The notes beneath the pieces were generated by a model, which did no database searches, had not been told where the DNA came from, and saw only the letters and a list, made by a program, of their open reading frames with translations. 64,000 bases of DNA. It comes from Methylocella sp. (lineage in GTDB: Bacteria > Pseudomonadota > Alphaproteobacteria > Rhizobiales > Beijerinckiaceae). Below are positions 34,385 to 43,358 of the stretch, piece after piece (positions within the stretch are counted from its first letter, which is position 1; the number at the start of each line of letters is the position of its first letter). Position numbers and translations under genes: made by a program. The stretch is taken from positions 2,274,501-2,338,500 of the forward strand of contig JBBCGG010000001.1 of assembly GCA_037200525.1 (NCBI GenBank), read 5' to 3'.

Positions 34385-35101
34385 TCAGGAAACCTTGCCG
34401 TCGCCGGCCGGCGACCAGCTCTTTTCCGTCAGCGGCGACCAGTGAGCGTCCTTGCCGTCAAGGCGCCGCATACGAGATCCGGCCCGATCCTGAAGGACCT
34501 CATCAGCCACCGGACACGCGAAGACATTTTCACTGAGCACATATTCGCCCTCGAGACGTCCAACCGGCTGCAGCGCGGCCGTGTCGATGCGGCCATTTTC
34601 CAGCGCCAGGGCGTCAGCGACGTGGAAGCGGACGATCTTGCCGATGACCAGATGGTCGCCGACCTCTCCCATAGGGAGGATCCTTTCCAGGCGGCACTCC
34701 ATCGAAATCGGCGCATCCGCCACGCGCGAAGGCTTCACCAAATGGCTGGGGGCCTTACGCAGCCCGGCCGCCTCGAATTCGTCCACCTCAGGCGCGAACT
34801 CGACAGAGGACGCGTGCATCGCATTCGCCTGCAACAGCGAAACGATGTTGACGACGAATTCTCCGGTCGCTTGGATGTTGACGAGGGTGTCTTTCAACCG
34901 CAGCCGATCCGACCTCGGCTGAATCGAGAGGCTAACCATCGGCGGCTTGCGTGAGACGACGGTGAAGAACGAGAACGGCGCCAAGTTCGGGACGCCGTCT
35001 GCGGACAGTGTGGATGCCCAGCCGATGGGCCTTGGCACGACGCTTCCGATCAACAGTCTGTAACAGGCCGTTGCGTCCATGGTTTCGGGGTCGAAGATCA
35101 T
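34385..35101 (-). CDS. Flavin reductase-like FMN-binding split-barrel protein
   Basis: 238 residues with the flavoredoxin/flavin reductase fold: VVPRPIGWASTLSADGVPN, LAPFSFFTVVSRKPPMVSL and DTLVNIQATGEFVVNIV. Such proteins bind FMN and use NAD(P)H to supply reduced flavin or reduce small substrates in the cytoplasm. GGAG seven bases before the ATG supports the start. First gene of the pair with the NmrA-type gene; the divergent TetR gene and its palindrome suggest shared control, a common arrangement for quinone or electrophile detoxification. Confidence 0.87.
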   Translation of the reverse strand: MIFDPETMDATACYRLLIGSVVPRPIGWASTLSADGVPNLAPFSFFTVVSRKPPMVSLSIQPRSDRLRLKDTLVNIQATGEFVVNIVSLLQANAMHASSVEFAPEVDEFEAAGLRKAPSHLVKPSRVADAPISMECRLERILPMGEVGDHLVIGKIVRFHVADALALENGRIDTAALQPVGRLEGEYVLSENVFACPVADEVLQDRAGSRMRRLDGKDAHWSPLTEKSWSPAGDGKVS

Positions 35102-35543
35102 CGTGCAGCTCCGCGAGAGTTTCAGGCAGATCGAATACGGTCACGACCACCGCCGTAAATGCACGACGAAGTGGAGCGCTCCGATGTCGGGTTGGTCCGC
35201 ATCGACGCTCGCCGTCGCCAAATGACCGCGGGCGTTTGATCGGCCGAAACTTGGTCAGGTGAGATCAGGTTGCGGATGACGGCGGCGTCGATGATTTCGT
35301 GGGGCATCGCAGCTGAAGTAGTCAACTCCTTTGCGACCGCCGCCTTCCGCGGCCCCAATCCCGCCTGCGCCGGGGACCAGGGCTACGGAACCTTCAATCC
35401 TCATAACGACCTCTCGAAAACGGGAAAACGCCTCTCGCAGTTGCTTTCCGCACCCCGGAACGTTATGATTGCAATCATAATGATTGTATTAATGGCGATA
35501 GCAATGATTAGAGTCAAGCCGAAACGCGCGGCGGATCGAGAAG
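35102..35543. other. Divergent regulatory region between flavin reductase and TetR genes
   Basis: No gene recognised. The right part is AT-rich and holds the perfect palindrome at 35463-35480 plus similar AATGATT half-sites up to about 35511. Confidence 0.5.
35463..35480. promoter_or_regulatory. Candidate TetR operator, perfect 18-bp palindrome
   Basis: TTATGATTGCAATCATAA is its own reverse complement and lies 63 bases before the TetR start in an AT-rich island. Further ATGATT-like half-sites follow within 30 bases, so it may be a compound site. Confidence 0.6.
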
Positions 35544-36113
35544 ATGAAGGTTTCTAAGGCCAGAGCGTCGGTCAATCGCGACGCGATCGTCCAGGCGGCT
35601 TCCGCTCAGATTCGGGGCCGCGGATTCGATCAGCTGAGCGTCGCCGAAGTCGCTCGAGCAGCCGGCCTGACCCACGGCGCGCTCTACAGCCATTTCCCGT
35701 CGAAGGATGCGCTCGCGGTGGAGGCCACGAAGCGCGCCTTCGACGATTGCCTTCGCGATTTCACCGGCCTAACCGCCTCGGAGTTCCTGCAGCAATATCT
35801 CTCGACGGAGCACCGGGACGATCCGGAAGAGGGTTGCCCGACGGCGGCGCTGGCGTCGGAGATTCCGCGGCTGCCGACCAAGTCGCAGGCGACCTTCCGG
35901 AACGGGATCGAGGACTTCGTCGCTTTGGCGGGCGAAAGCCTCGAAGCGGTCGGCGCGGAACATGGCCATGACCGCGCCATTCTTATGTTCGCTGCGATGG
36001 TTGGCGGCGTTGCCTTGTCCCGCGCCGTCCGGAATGTTGATGAACCGGGCTCTGCCGACATTCTGCGGGCCGTTGGCGACCAGCTGCGGCTCCTCTTGTC
36101 CGTGCCTGCCTAA
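35544..36113 (+). CDS. TetR/AcrR-family regulator of the flavin reductase/NmrA pair (putative)
   Basis: 189 residues with the TetR helix-turn-helix (AIVQAASAQIRGRGFDQLSV, then AEVARAAGLTHGALYSHFPS) at about residues 11-50. The second half is a helical ligand domain with a Cys-containing EEGCPTAALASEI stretch, as in regulators related to electrophile- or quinone-responsive repressors. Cys98 is a candidate sensor residue. The gene is divergent from the flavin reductase operon and has a perfect palindrome upstream. A mobile element lies 250 bases downstream. Confidence 0.87.
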   Translation: MKVSKARASVNRDAIVQAASAQIRGRGFDQLSVAEVARAAGLTHGALYSHFPSKDALAVEATKRAFDDCLRDFTGLTASEFLQQYLSTEHRDDPEEGCPTAALASEIPRLPTKSQATFRNGIEDFVALAGESLEAVGAEHGHDRAILMFAAMVGGVALSRAVRNVDEPGSADILRAVGDQLRLLLSVPA

Positions 36114-36363
36114 CGCTTTACTTATTTAGCCTCGACGGTATGCGGCCGCGGAAAATCTGAGGTAGGCCCGCGCGATCGTTACATGACGCGATGTGGGCCC
36201 GCATAAAGTTAAAGTGATTGGTCTCAGACTCGACCAGAACATCGCGCATTGTTCCTCAGCATTCTCCGGATTGCACCGGTAGATCTCGCCGAATTGATTT
36301 TGCGCGCCATGGCTCCAGAGCAGAATTGGAGCTGAAGTCGAACGACGAAACTTACCACGCCTA

Positions 36364-37196
36364 GGCTCAGGACTCATTGATTGAGATAGAAGAGGACGGC
36401 GGCTGCGATGCAGATGGCGGAGAAGAAGGTGTGGGCGCATCGATCATAGCGGGTTGCGATGCGCCGCCAGTCCTTGAGCTTGGCGAACATGTTCTCGATT
36501 TTGTGACGCTGGCGGTAGAGCGTCTTGTCATAGGCAATGGGAAGCTTGCGGCTTCTGGTTGGCGGGATGCAGGGCTCGACGCCCCTGGCCTTCAGCGCGG
36601 CGCGGAACCAGTTGCTGTCGTAGCCCCTGTCGGCGATCAACATTGAAGCGGGCGGTAAAGCCTTGAGCATCAGCCGCGCGCCCTTGTGGTCGCTCATCTG
36701 GCCCTCCGAGAGCAACATGACGAGGGGCTTGCCGGCGCCGTCGCAAACGACGTGGAGCTTCGAGTTCAGTCCGCCTTTCGTGCGCCCGATACGGCGGGGA
36801 AGAGCCCCTTTTTGAGCAGGCTCGCCGCTGTGCGATGCGCCTTCAGATGCGTGGCGTCGATCATGATGCGCTCGGGCTTTGGACCTTCGCCAGCGAGCGC
36901 GGCGAATATGCGGTCGAAGACGCCGAGCCGGCTCCAGCGGATGAAGCGATTGTAAAGCGTCTTGTGCGGCCCGTAATCCTTGGGCGCATCTTTCCATTGC
37001 AGGCCGTTGCGGATCACATAGACGATTCCGCTGACCACCCGACGGTCGTCAACCCGCGGAACGCCATGCGACAGAGGAAAATGCGGCGCAAGCCGCGCCA
37101 TCTGCCGCTCGCCCAACAAAAACAAATCACTCATCCCAGCCTCCCCATGCGGAGACCAGGAATCACATCTCAGGCAAATTTAATAGGTCCTGAGCC
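36364..37196 (-). mobile_element. IS5-family (IS427-like) insertion sequence, copy 2 (833 bp)
   Basis: Same ends, length and predicted proteins as the copy at 10321-11153. The flanking TA duplication gives the target ...CGCCTA/TAGCGC.... As with copy 1 the restored target contains CTAG. It is inserted between genes, 250 bases after a TetR gene; the short flanks show no interrupted gene. Confidence 0.92.
36374..37134 (-). CDS. IS5-family transposase, orfA and orfB joined by a -1 frameshift (copy 2)
   Basis: OrfA spans 37134-36766 and orfB continues in the -1 frame to 36374. Residues match copy 1 throughout, including the Asp regions MIDATHLKAH and LIADRGYDS and the Glu-containing RHKIENMFAKL. 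The shift site again lies in AAAAAGGGGC. Confidence 0.9.
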
Positions 37197-37336
37197 TAGC
37201 GCATCATCCCGAACGACATGTTCGACGACAATCTTTTCCGGTAAAATGATTTTGCGTGCGAATATAAGCTTGTTCGGTTTTCCTATAGTCAGCTGAAAGA
37301 CCTCGACTGAAGTCTGACGGTTTAGCCCTCGTCTTA

Positions 37337-38174
37337 GGGCCCAGACCCATAAAATGGTTGGCGTGACAGGCGGATTGTGATTCACAGCTTCCGAAAGGAA
37401 GCGACTATGAATCGGGATCAATTCTGGCTGACGGACGCGCAGTTCGCGAAGATCGCGCCGCATCTTCCCACGGACACGCGCGGCAAGGCGCGCGTCGATG
37501 ATCGCCGGGTGGTCAGCGGGATCATTCATGTGCTGAAATCTGGCGGACGCTGGATTGACGCGCCGCTGGAGTACGGGCCAAAGAAGACTCTCTACAATCG
37601 CTACGTTCGCTGGGCTGCTAAGGGCGTTTGGATCGATCTGTTCCACGCGCTTGCGCAAGCAGGCGGGCCGCCGGCGCAGGTCCTCATCGACTCCTCGGCG
37701 GTCAAGGCGCATTGCTCGGCCAGTGGCGGCAAAGGGGGGAGAAGAATCAGGCCATCGGCCGTTCGCGCGGCGGGCGCACAACCAAAATCCACGCATTGAC
37801 CGATGCGGACTGCCGCCCGCTGTCTTTCATGCTCACCGGCGGCCAAATCGCCGATTGCTCGGCGGGCGCGGAGCTTATCGCGCGACTTCCTCCTTGCGAA
37901 ATCCTCCATGGCGACAAGGGCTACGACGCAAATGCGATCCGTCGGCAGGTCGAGGAGCGCGGAGCTATGCCGAATATCCCGCCCAAGGCCAATCGCAGGT
38001 GGAAGAACTGCTTCTCGCCCTTCCTCTATCGAAACCGCAACGCCATCGAACGCATGTTCTGCCGCCTGAAAGACTTCAGGCGCGTGGCTACGCGCTACGA
38101 CCGAAACGCATTAAACTTCCTCGCCACAGTCTGCATCGCCGCTACCGTTTGCTACTGGTTGTGAGTCTGGACCC
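37337..38174 (+). mobile_element. Second type of IS5-family insertion sequence (838 bp)
   Basis: Ends GGGCCCAGACCC and (inverted) GGGTCCAGACTC are near-perfect terminal repeats, flanked by TA on both sides. It lies 140 bases from copy 2 of the other IS, in opposite orientation. Its transposase differs clearly in sequence from that element. Confidence 0.88.
37407..38164 (+). CDS. IS5-family transposase, two-frame (orfA/orfB)
   Basis: OrfA starts at 37407 (MNRDQFWLTDAQFAKIAPHL) and covers the helix-turn-helix and first Asp (LIDSSAVKAH), ending at 37799. The -1 frame carries on with SRGGRTTKIHALTDADCRP, the second Asp (LHGDKGYDA) and NRNAIERMFCRLKDFRRVAT, to a stop at 38164. The switch would occur in the G-rich run AAAGGGGGG near 37730, a plausible slippage site. 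Catalytic DDE residues are retained, so the element may be active. Confidence 0.87.
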
Positions 38175-38361
38175 TAGCCGAAAACCCCGGTCAAAACCCA
38201 TTTTGGGAGTAATCTGCGAACAGCCCGCGTAACCGGCTATCTTGCGTATTTGTGTGCTCCCGATTAGGCAAAGGTCCGTGGAAGGATTGATCAAGGCGCC
38301 AGGCGGAAAGATGACAGCGCGAGCGACTTTTTTTTTTGCGCGCAAACAGACGGAGGCTTCG

Positions 38362-38889
38362 ATGCGACGAGTTCTTGCCGCTGCGGCGATCGCCGTTTCT
38401 ATTGGCGGCGGCGTCGTTTTCGGGCAGGTCGCCCCAAGGCCTGGCATGGGACCGACATCCCCGTTGGGCTCGATAAATTCCAACGCGCCGTCAGGACCAA
38501 CGGGAATCCCTCTTGGCGCATCTGAATTGAATACGGTCGGGGAGAGTCCACTCGCCGGCGCCACGCCTTGCAACAGCGGAGCGGCGACAGCCGGCGAATC
38601 GGCTGGATTAAGCTCCACGTTCGACGGGGGCGGTTCGGCGACGATGGGGACCGGTTGCGGCTCCGGCGGATCCGGCCTGCCCCTCGGCGGAGCGGGAACT
38701 TCCGGCGTCGCAGGGTCGGCGCCAGGGTCCATGGGCAGCGGCATCCCGCTTGGCGCCACTGAGCTTGGCGTTCCGGGCGAAAGTCCGGAAACGACAGGCT
38801 CCCCGCCTCCCGACGTCCCAGGTACGCCTTGTCCCGGTCTGTCAGTGACGTCGGGCGCGCCTGGCATGTCCGCAGCGAGCCGCTGCTGA
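38362..38889 (+). CDS. Secreted Gly/Ser/Pro-rich repeat protein
   Basis: 175 residues: a signal peptide (MRRVLAAAAIAVSIGGGVVF) followed by low-complexity sequence. A loose repeat of about 85 residues recurs: GIPLGASELNTVGESPLAG and GIPLGATELGVPGESPETTG, with a partial GLPLGGAGTSGV between; each full repeat is followed by a Thr-Pro-Cys. Three or more Cys pairs could form disulfides. CGGAGG lies six bases upstream of the ATG. I recognise no family. It precedes the RND efflux genes by 45 bases on the same strand, hinting at co-transcription. Confidence 0.6.
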   Translation: MRRVLAAAAIAVSIGGGVVFGQVAPRPGMGPTSPLGSINSNAPSGPTGIPLGASELNTVGESPLAGATPCNSGAATAGESAGLSSTFDGGGSATMGTGCGSGGSGLPLGGAGTSGVAGSAPGSMGSGIPLGATELGVPGESPETTGSPPPDVPGTPCPGLSVTSGAPGMSAASRC

Positions 38890-38934
38890 TAAGATTGGAG
38901 CGCTTGCTAACAAGATCGGAATGGAGAGCATTCG

Positions 38935-40104
38935 ATGCCGAAACGGCTTATTATTCTCGGGGCGGCGCTGCTGGTCATCGCCGCCGCGGTCGGCGTGACG
39001 GTCCGGCATAAGGACGAGGCGCAGCCGACTGCGCCAGCTGCCTCCGCTCCTTCGATTCCGGTTGTGGCGGCAACGGTCAAAAGCCACGACGTGCCCATTT
39101 ATCTGATCGGCGTCGGCACCGTCATAGCCTTCAACAATGTCCAGGTGCGCAGCCAGATCACCGGACCGCTTATCTCGATCAATTTCCACCAAGGGCAGAC
39201 GGTGAAGAAAGGCGATTTGCTCGCCGTCATCGATCCTCGTCCTTATCAAGCGGTCCTCGATCAAGCGACCGCTGATCGCGACCGCGATCAGGCTCAGCTT
39301 GCCAACGCGCAAGCCAATCTCGGCCGCTATACGCCGCTGGAGGAAAAGGGTTTTGCTACGTCGCAGCTGGTCGACACGCAAAAGGCGCAGGTGGCCGAGC
39401 TTCAGTCTAAGGTGGAGTCCGATGAAGCGGTCATCGAAAGCGCAAAGGTAAATCTTTCATATACTCAGCTGACTGCGCCAATCGATGGCGTCACCGGCAT
39501 CCGGCAGATCGATCAAGGCAACATCATTCACCCCTCGGATCCGAACGGCCTGGTCGACGTCACGCAGATCCAGCCGATATCGTTGATCTTCACGCTGCCT
39601 GAGACAAATTTCACCGAAATCCAGCAGGAAATGGCCAAGGGGCCGGTCAAGGTCCTCGCCTACACTCAGGACGACAAGACGAAGCTCGACGAAGGCAAGC
39701 TCCTGCTGATCGATAACCAAATCATTCAAACGACCGGAACGATAAGATTACGAGCCACATTTCCAAATGCCCAGCACATGCTTTGGCCGGGCGAACTCGT
39801 CAACGCGCGGCTGCTTCTCAGAACTCAAAAAGACGGATTGACGATCCCTGTTGCAGCCGTGCAGCAAGGTCAGAAGGGGTCCTACGTCTACGTGATTGCG
39901 AACGATGGGACAGCGCAGATACGCCCAGTGACTGTCGCTCAGATCAGCCAGGGCCAAGCTCTCATCGATTCCGGCCTCAGCGCGAACGAAAGGGTCGTCG
40001 CCGACGGCCAATACAGGCTCCAACCCGGTTCTCGCGTTCACGAGCTGCATGGCGAAGCCGCACGTGAATCCGATCTGCAAAGCTCGGAGCAGGAAATCCC
40101 ATGA
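38935..40104 (+). CDS. RND efflux periplasmic adaptor (MdtA-like)
   Basis: 389 residues with an N-terminal anchor/signal (LIILGAALLVIAAAVGV). Then come barrel-sandwich and helical-hairpin domains: VGTVIAFNNVQVRSQITG, INFHQGQTVKKGDLLAVIDP, a 60-residue hairpin, and APIDGVTGIRQIDQGNIIHP. The sequence DVTQIQPISLIFTLPE is typical of the MdtA branch that serves MdtB/C-type pumps. GGAGAG precedes the ATG. Its stop overlaps the pump gene start (ATGA at 40101). It links the pump to an outer-membrane channel that is not encoded here. Confidence 0.9.
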   Translation: MPKRLIILGAALLVIAAAVGVTVRHKDEAQPTAPAASAPSIPVVAATVKSHDVPIYLIGVGTVIAFNNVQVRSQITGPLISINFHQGQTVKKGDLLAVIDPRPYQAVLDQATADRDRDQAQLANAQANLGRYTPLEEKGFATSQLVDTQKAQVAELQSKVESDEAVIESAKVNLSYTQLTAPIDGVTGIRQIDQGNIIHPSDPNGLVDVTQIQPISLIFTLPETNFTEIQQEMAKGPVKVLAYTQDDKTKLDEGKLLLIDNQIIQTTGTIRLRATFPNAQHMLWPGELVNARLLLRTQKDGLTIPVAAVQQGQKGSYVYVIANDGTAQIRPVTVAQISQGQALIDSGLSANERVVADGQYRLQPGSRVHELHGEAARESDLQSSEQEIP

Positions 40105-43100
40105 ACCTCTCGGCGCCATTCGTTCAGCGGCCAATAGCGACGGCGCTATTGATGGCGGGGCTGCTGCTCTGCGGCTTGGTCACTTACCGGCTGCTGCCGG
40201 TCGCCTCGCTTCCAAACGTCAATTTCCCAACCATCGCGATTTCCGCGGAGCTTCCGGGCGCCGATCCCCAGACGATGGCGTCCACGGTCGCAACGCCGCT
40301 TGAGCAGCAGTTGAGCCAAATTCCCGGCGTCACACAGTTGACCTCATCGAGCGCGCTTGGCTACACGCAGCTCACAGTACAATTCGAGCTCAGTCGCGAA
40401 ATCGACGGCGCGGCGACGGATGTTTTGGCCGCAATCAATGCAGCGGCCCCATATCTGCCGACCGATTTGCCGTATCCGCCGACGATCCGGAAGGTCAATC
40501 CGGCTGATGCTCCGATAATGCTTCTGGCCCTTACCTCCGATTCGTTGCCGATGACGACAGTCGACGCCTACGCAGAAAATATTCTGCTGCCGAAGATCTC
40601 AACAATATCCGGCGTCGGTCTCGTCGGAATAGGCGGCCAGCAAAAGCCCGCGATCCGCGTTCAGGTTGATCCGCAAGCGCTCGCTTCGCGAAATATCAGC
40701 CTCGAGGATGTTCGCGCGGTGCTGAGCGAAGCGAACGTCGATCTGCCGAAAGGGACGCTCAACAGTCCGCGTCAGACGTTTACGCTCAATACGAATGATC
40801 AGCTTCTGAAGCCTGAAGCCTATGACGATCTGATCATTGCATATCGCAACGGCTCGCCGGTGCGCATTCGCGACATAGGAAAGGCGATCGACGGACCTGA
40901 AAATGATTTGCTGGGCGGCTGGTACAACAAGCAACAAGCCGTCGTTCTCGTCATTCAACGTTTGCCTGGCGCCAACGTTATAAAGACAGTGGACACTATC
41001 AAAGCGATATTGCCCCAGCTCCAAGCGTCAATCCCGCCCGCCATCAAGGTCTCGATCGCCTCGGACCGCACGCTGACTATACGCGCCTCCGTCGCCGATG
41101 TGCAATTTACTTTGATGCTGACCGTCGCGCTTGTAGTGATGGTGATATTCATATTCCTGCGCAATTTCTGGGCGACGGTTATTCCCGCCGTCACAGTGCC
41201 GCTTTCACTTATCGGCACGTTTGCGGTTTTGTACGAACTTAATTTCAGCCTCGACAATCTGTCGCTTATGGCGCTCTCGATAGCGGTCGGCTTCGTGGTC
41301 GACGATGCGGTCGTGGTGATCGAAAACATCGTTCGCTATCTTGAAGAGGGCCTTACGCCCATGGAGGCCGCGCTCAAAGGAGCGGGAGAAATCGGCTTCA
41401 CGATCGTTTCGATTACGCTGTCGTTGATCGCGGTGTTTATCCCGTTGTTCCTGATGGGCGGTTACGTCGGCAAATTATTCCAGGAATTCGCCGTAACCAT
41501 CAGCGTCTCGCTGATTCTCTCGCTTATCATTTCGCTCACGCTGACGCCGATGATGTGCGCGCGTCTGCTCAAGGATCAGTCGAGAAAACAGCACGGTTGG
41601 GTCTACCGGCTATTCGAGCGCGGCTTTGACGGTCTGCTGGCGTTGTACGAACGCGGCCTCAAGATCGTTCTGCGGCATCAGTTTGCGACGCTGCTCGTGA
41701 TGTTGGGGACGATCGCTTTCACGGGCTATCTTTATGCCGTCATTCCCAAAGGCTTCTTTCCTGAGCAGGACACCGGACTGCTTCAGGGCATCACCGAGGC
41801 GGCGACGGATATCTCATTCCCCGCCATGGTCGAGCGCCAACAGGCGCTCATGGATGTCGTCCTGAAGGATCCGGCGGTCGACTCGGTCTCCGACTACATT
41901 GGCCCCGGAGGCTCGACGCCGACGCTCAATCAGGGGCGCGTCTACATCGTCTTGAAGCCGCTCAAAGAACGCGGCGTCAGCGCGCAGCAGGTCATGGATC
42001 GGTTGGCTCCTCAACTCGCCAAAGTGCAGGGCATCCGTCTCTTTTTGCAGGCGACGCAAGACATCGTCATTGGCGGCCGGCTCTCGAAGACGCTGTATCA
42101 ATACACTCTTTCCGACCCCGATCTGGACGAACTCAATCACTGGACGACGGTCTACCTCGATAAATTCAAGACGATTCCGGGAATGATCGACGTCAGCACG
42201 GACCAGGAGAATGGCGGCCCGCTGCTCAATGTGACGGTCAATCGGGAGGTGGCGTCGAGTTTTGGAATTCTGCCTTCGACAATTGACAACATTCTTGACG
42301 ACGCCTTCGGCCAGCGCATCGTCTCCACCATGTACACGGCGCTCAATCAGTATCATGTCGTTCTTGAGGTCGCGCCGAAATTTCAGTACGGCCCGGAAGC
42401 GCTTGCCGGCATCTATGTCAGCTCTTCAACTGGCCAGCAGGTTCCTCTGACCACAGTGGTGAAAAGCAATATTGAGCCGTTGCCGATCGTGGTCAATCAC
42501 CAGGGAATGTTTCCCTCCGTTACGATCTCATTCAACTTGAAGCCCGGCGTGGCGCTCGGAAATGTCGTCGCGGCGGTCGGTCAATTTGATCGAGAGAGCG
42601 GCAAACCAGCATCATTGATGACGGGCTTCCAAGGCAACGCCCGCGCCTACCAAAATGCACTGGCGGGCACGCCCGTGCTAATAGCGGCGGCGCTGGTCGT
42701 CATCTACATCATCCTCGGCGTGCTCTATGAAAGCATGGTCCATCCGATCACCATCCTTTCGACGCTGCCATCCGCCGGCATAGGCGCGTTGTTGTTGCTG
42801 ATGGCCGTTCGTCTCGATCTCAGCGTGATCGCCATCATCGGCATCATTTTGTTGATTGGAATTGTGAAGAAAAACGGCATCATGCTGGTGGACTTCGCGC
42901 TGGAGGTGCAGCGAAACGAACGATTGTCCCCGGAGGAGTCGATCTACCGCTCCTGTACCCTCCGCTTCCGGCCTATCCTTATGACAACCATGGCGGCGCT
43001 CCTCGGCGGCGTGCCCTTGATGCTTAACAAGGGCAACGGAGCGGAACTGCGCCAGCCGCTCGGATATACGATCGTCGGCGGTCTACTAGTGTCGCAGCTT

Positions 43101-43214
43101 CTGACGCTCTATACGACTCCAGTCGTCTATTTATATCTCGACCGGCTTGAAAAATGGACGCAACGCCTGATGCGCGGTCCGAAAAAGCCTGACGCGGGTG
43201 GAGCTGGCGCATGA
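40101..43214 (+). CDS. RND multidrug efflux transporter (MdtB/MdtC-like)
   Basis: 1037 residues with the RND layout: N-terminal helix, two large periplasmic loops, and two blocks of membrane helices. The motif D-loop pair of the proton relay is visible as VGFVVDDAVVVIENI in the first half, and FVDFAL-type sequence (GIMLVDFALEVQRN) and RFRPILMTT in the second. PxxxGxFPEQDTG after the first block is the HAE1 family mark (IPKGFFPEQDTG). It exports drugs or bile-salt-like compounds in exchange for protons. It is coupled to the adaptor by a 4-base overlap, and a tiny ORF overlaps its own stop. Confidence 0.93.
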   Translation: MNLSAPFVQRPIATALLMAGLLLCGLVTYRLLPVASLPNVNFPTIAISAELPGADPQTMASTVATPLEQQLSQIPGVTQLTSSSALGYTQLTVQFELSREIDGAATDVLAAINAAAPYLPTDLPYPPTIRKVNPADAPIMLLALTSDSLPMTTVDAYAENILLPKISTISGVGLVGIGGQQKPAIRVQVDPQALASRNISLEDVRAVLSEANVDLPKGTLNSPRQTFTLNTNDQLLKPEAYDDLIIAYRNGSPVRIRDIGKAIDGPENDLLGGWYNKQQAVVLVIQRLPGANVIKTVDTIKAILPQLQASIPPAIKVSIASDRTLTIRASVADVQFTLMLTVALVVMVIFIFLRNFWATVIPAVTVPLSLIGTFAVLYELNFSLDNLSLMALSIAVGFVVDDAVVVIENIVRYLEEGLTPMEAALKGAGEIGFTIVSITLSLIAVFIPLFLMGGYVGKLFQEFAVTISVSLILSLIISLTLTPMMCARLLKDQSRKQHGWVYRLFERGFDGLLALYERGLKIVLRHQFATLLVMLGTIAFTGYLYAVIPKGFFPEQDTGLLQGITEAATDISFPAMVERQQALMDVVLKDPAVDSVSDYIGPGGSTPTLNQGRVYIVLKPLKERGVSAQQVMDRLAPQLAKVQGIRLFLQATQDIVIGGRLSKTLYQYTLSDPDLDELNHWTTVYLDKFKTIPGMIDVSTDQENGGPLLNVTVNREVASSFGILPSTIDNILDDAFGQRIVSTMYTALNQYHVVLEVAPKFQYGPEALAGIYVSSSTGQQVPLTTVVKSNIEPLPIVVNHQGMFPSVTISFNLKPGVALGNVVAAVGQFDRESGKPASLMTGFQGNARAYQNALAGTPVLIAAALVVIYIILGVLYESMVHPITILSTLPSAGIGALLLLMAVRLDLSVIAIIGIILLIGIVKKNGIMLVDFALEVQRNERLSPEESIYRSCTLRFRPILMTTMAALLGGVPLMLNKGNGAELRQPLGYTIVGGLLVSQLLTLYTTPVVYLYLDRLEKWTQRLMRGPKKPDAGGAGA

Positions 43215-43330
43215 GACCGGGCTGTCGTTATGTTCGCTTCAACCCGTTTCCCTGGATATCCGAGGCCATGGATCTCAAGAAAGAGAAGAATTTCTTTGAG
43301 ACCGGCGTCATCGAATATCATCTTTCATAG
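43211..43330 (+). CDS. 39-aa small ORF coupled to the RND pump gene
   Basis: Starts at the ATGA overlap with the stop of the pump gene (43211-43214). The product begins MRPGCRYVRFNPFPWISEAM, continues with a Lys/Glu-rich stretch and ends GVIEYHLS. The geometry equals the adaptor-pump coupling just upstream. Small proteins that bind RND pumps are known (AcrZ for AcrB), but this one has no clear membrane helix, so such a role is speculative. No homologue recognised. Confidence 0.4.
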   Translation: MRPGCRYVRFNPFPWISEAMDLKKEKNFFETGVIEYHLS

Positions 43331-43358
43331 TCATATGTTGATCCGGTAGGGGACGCTG

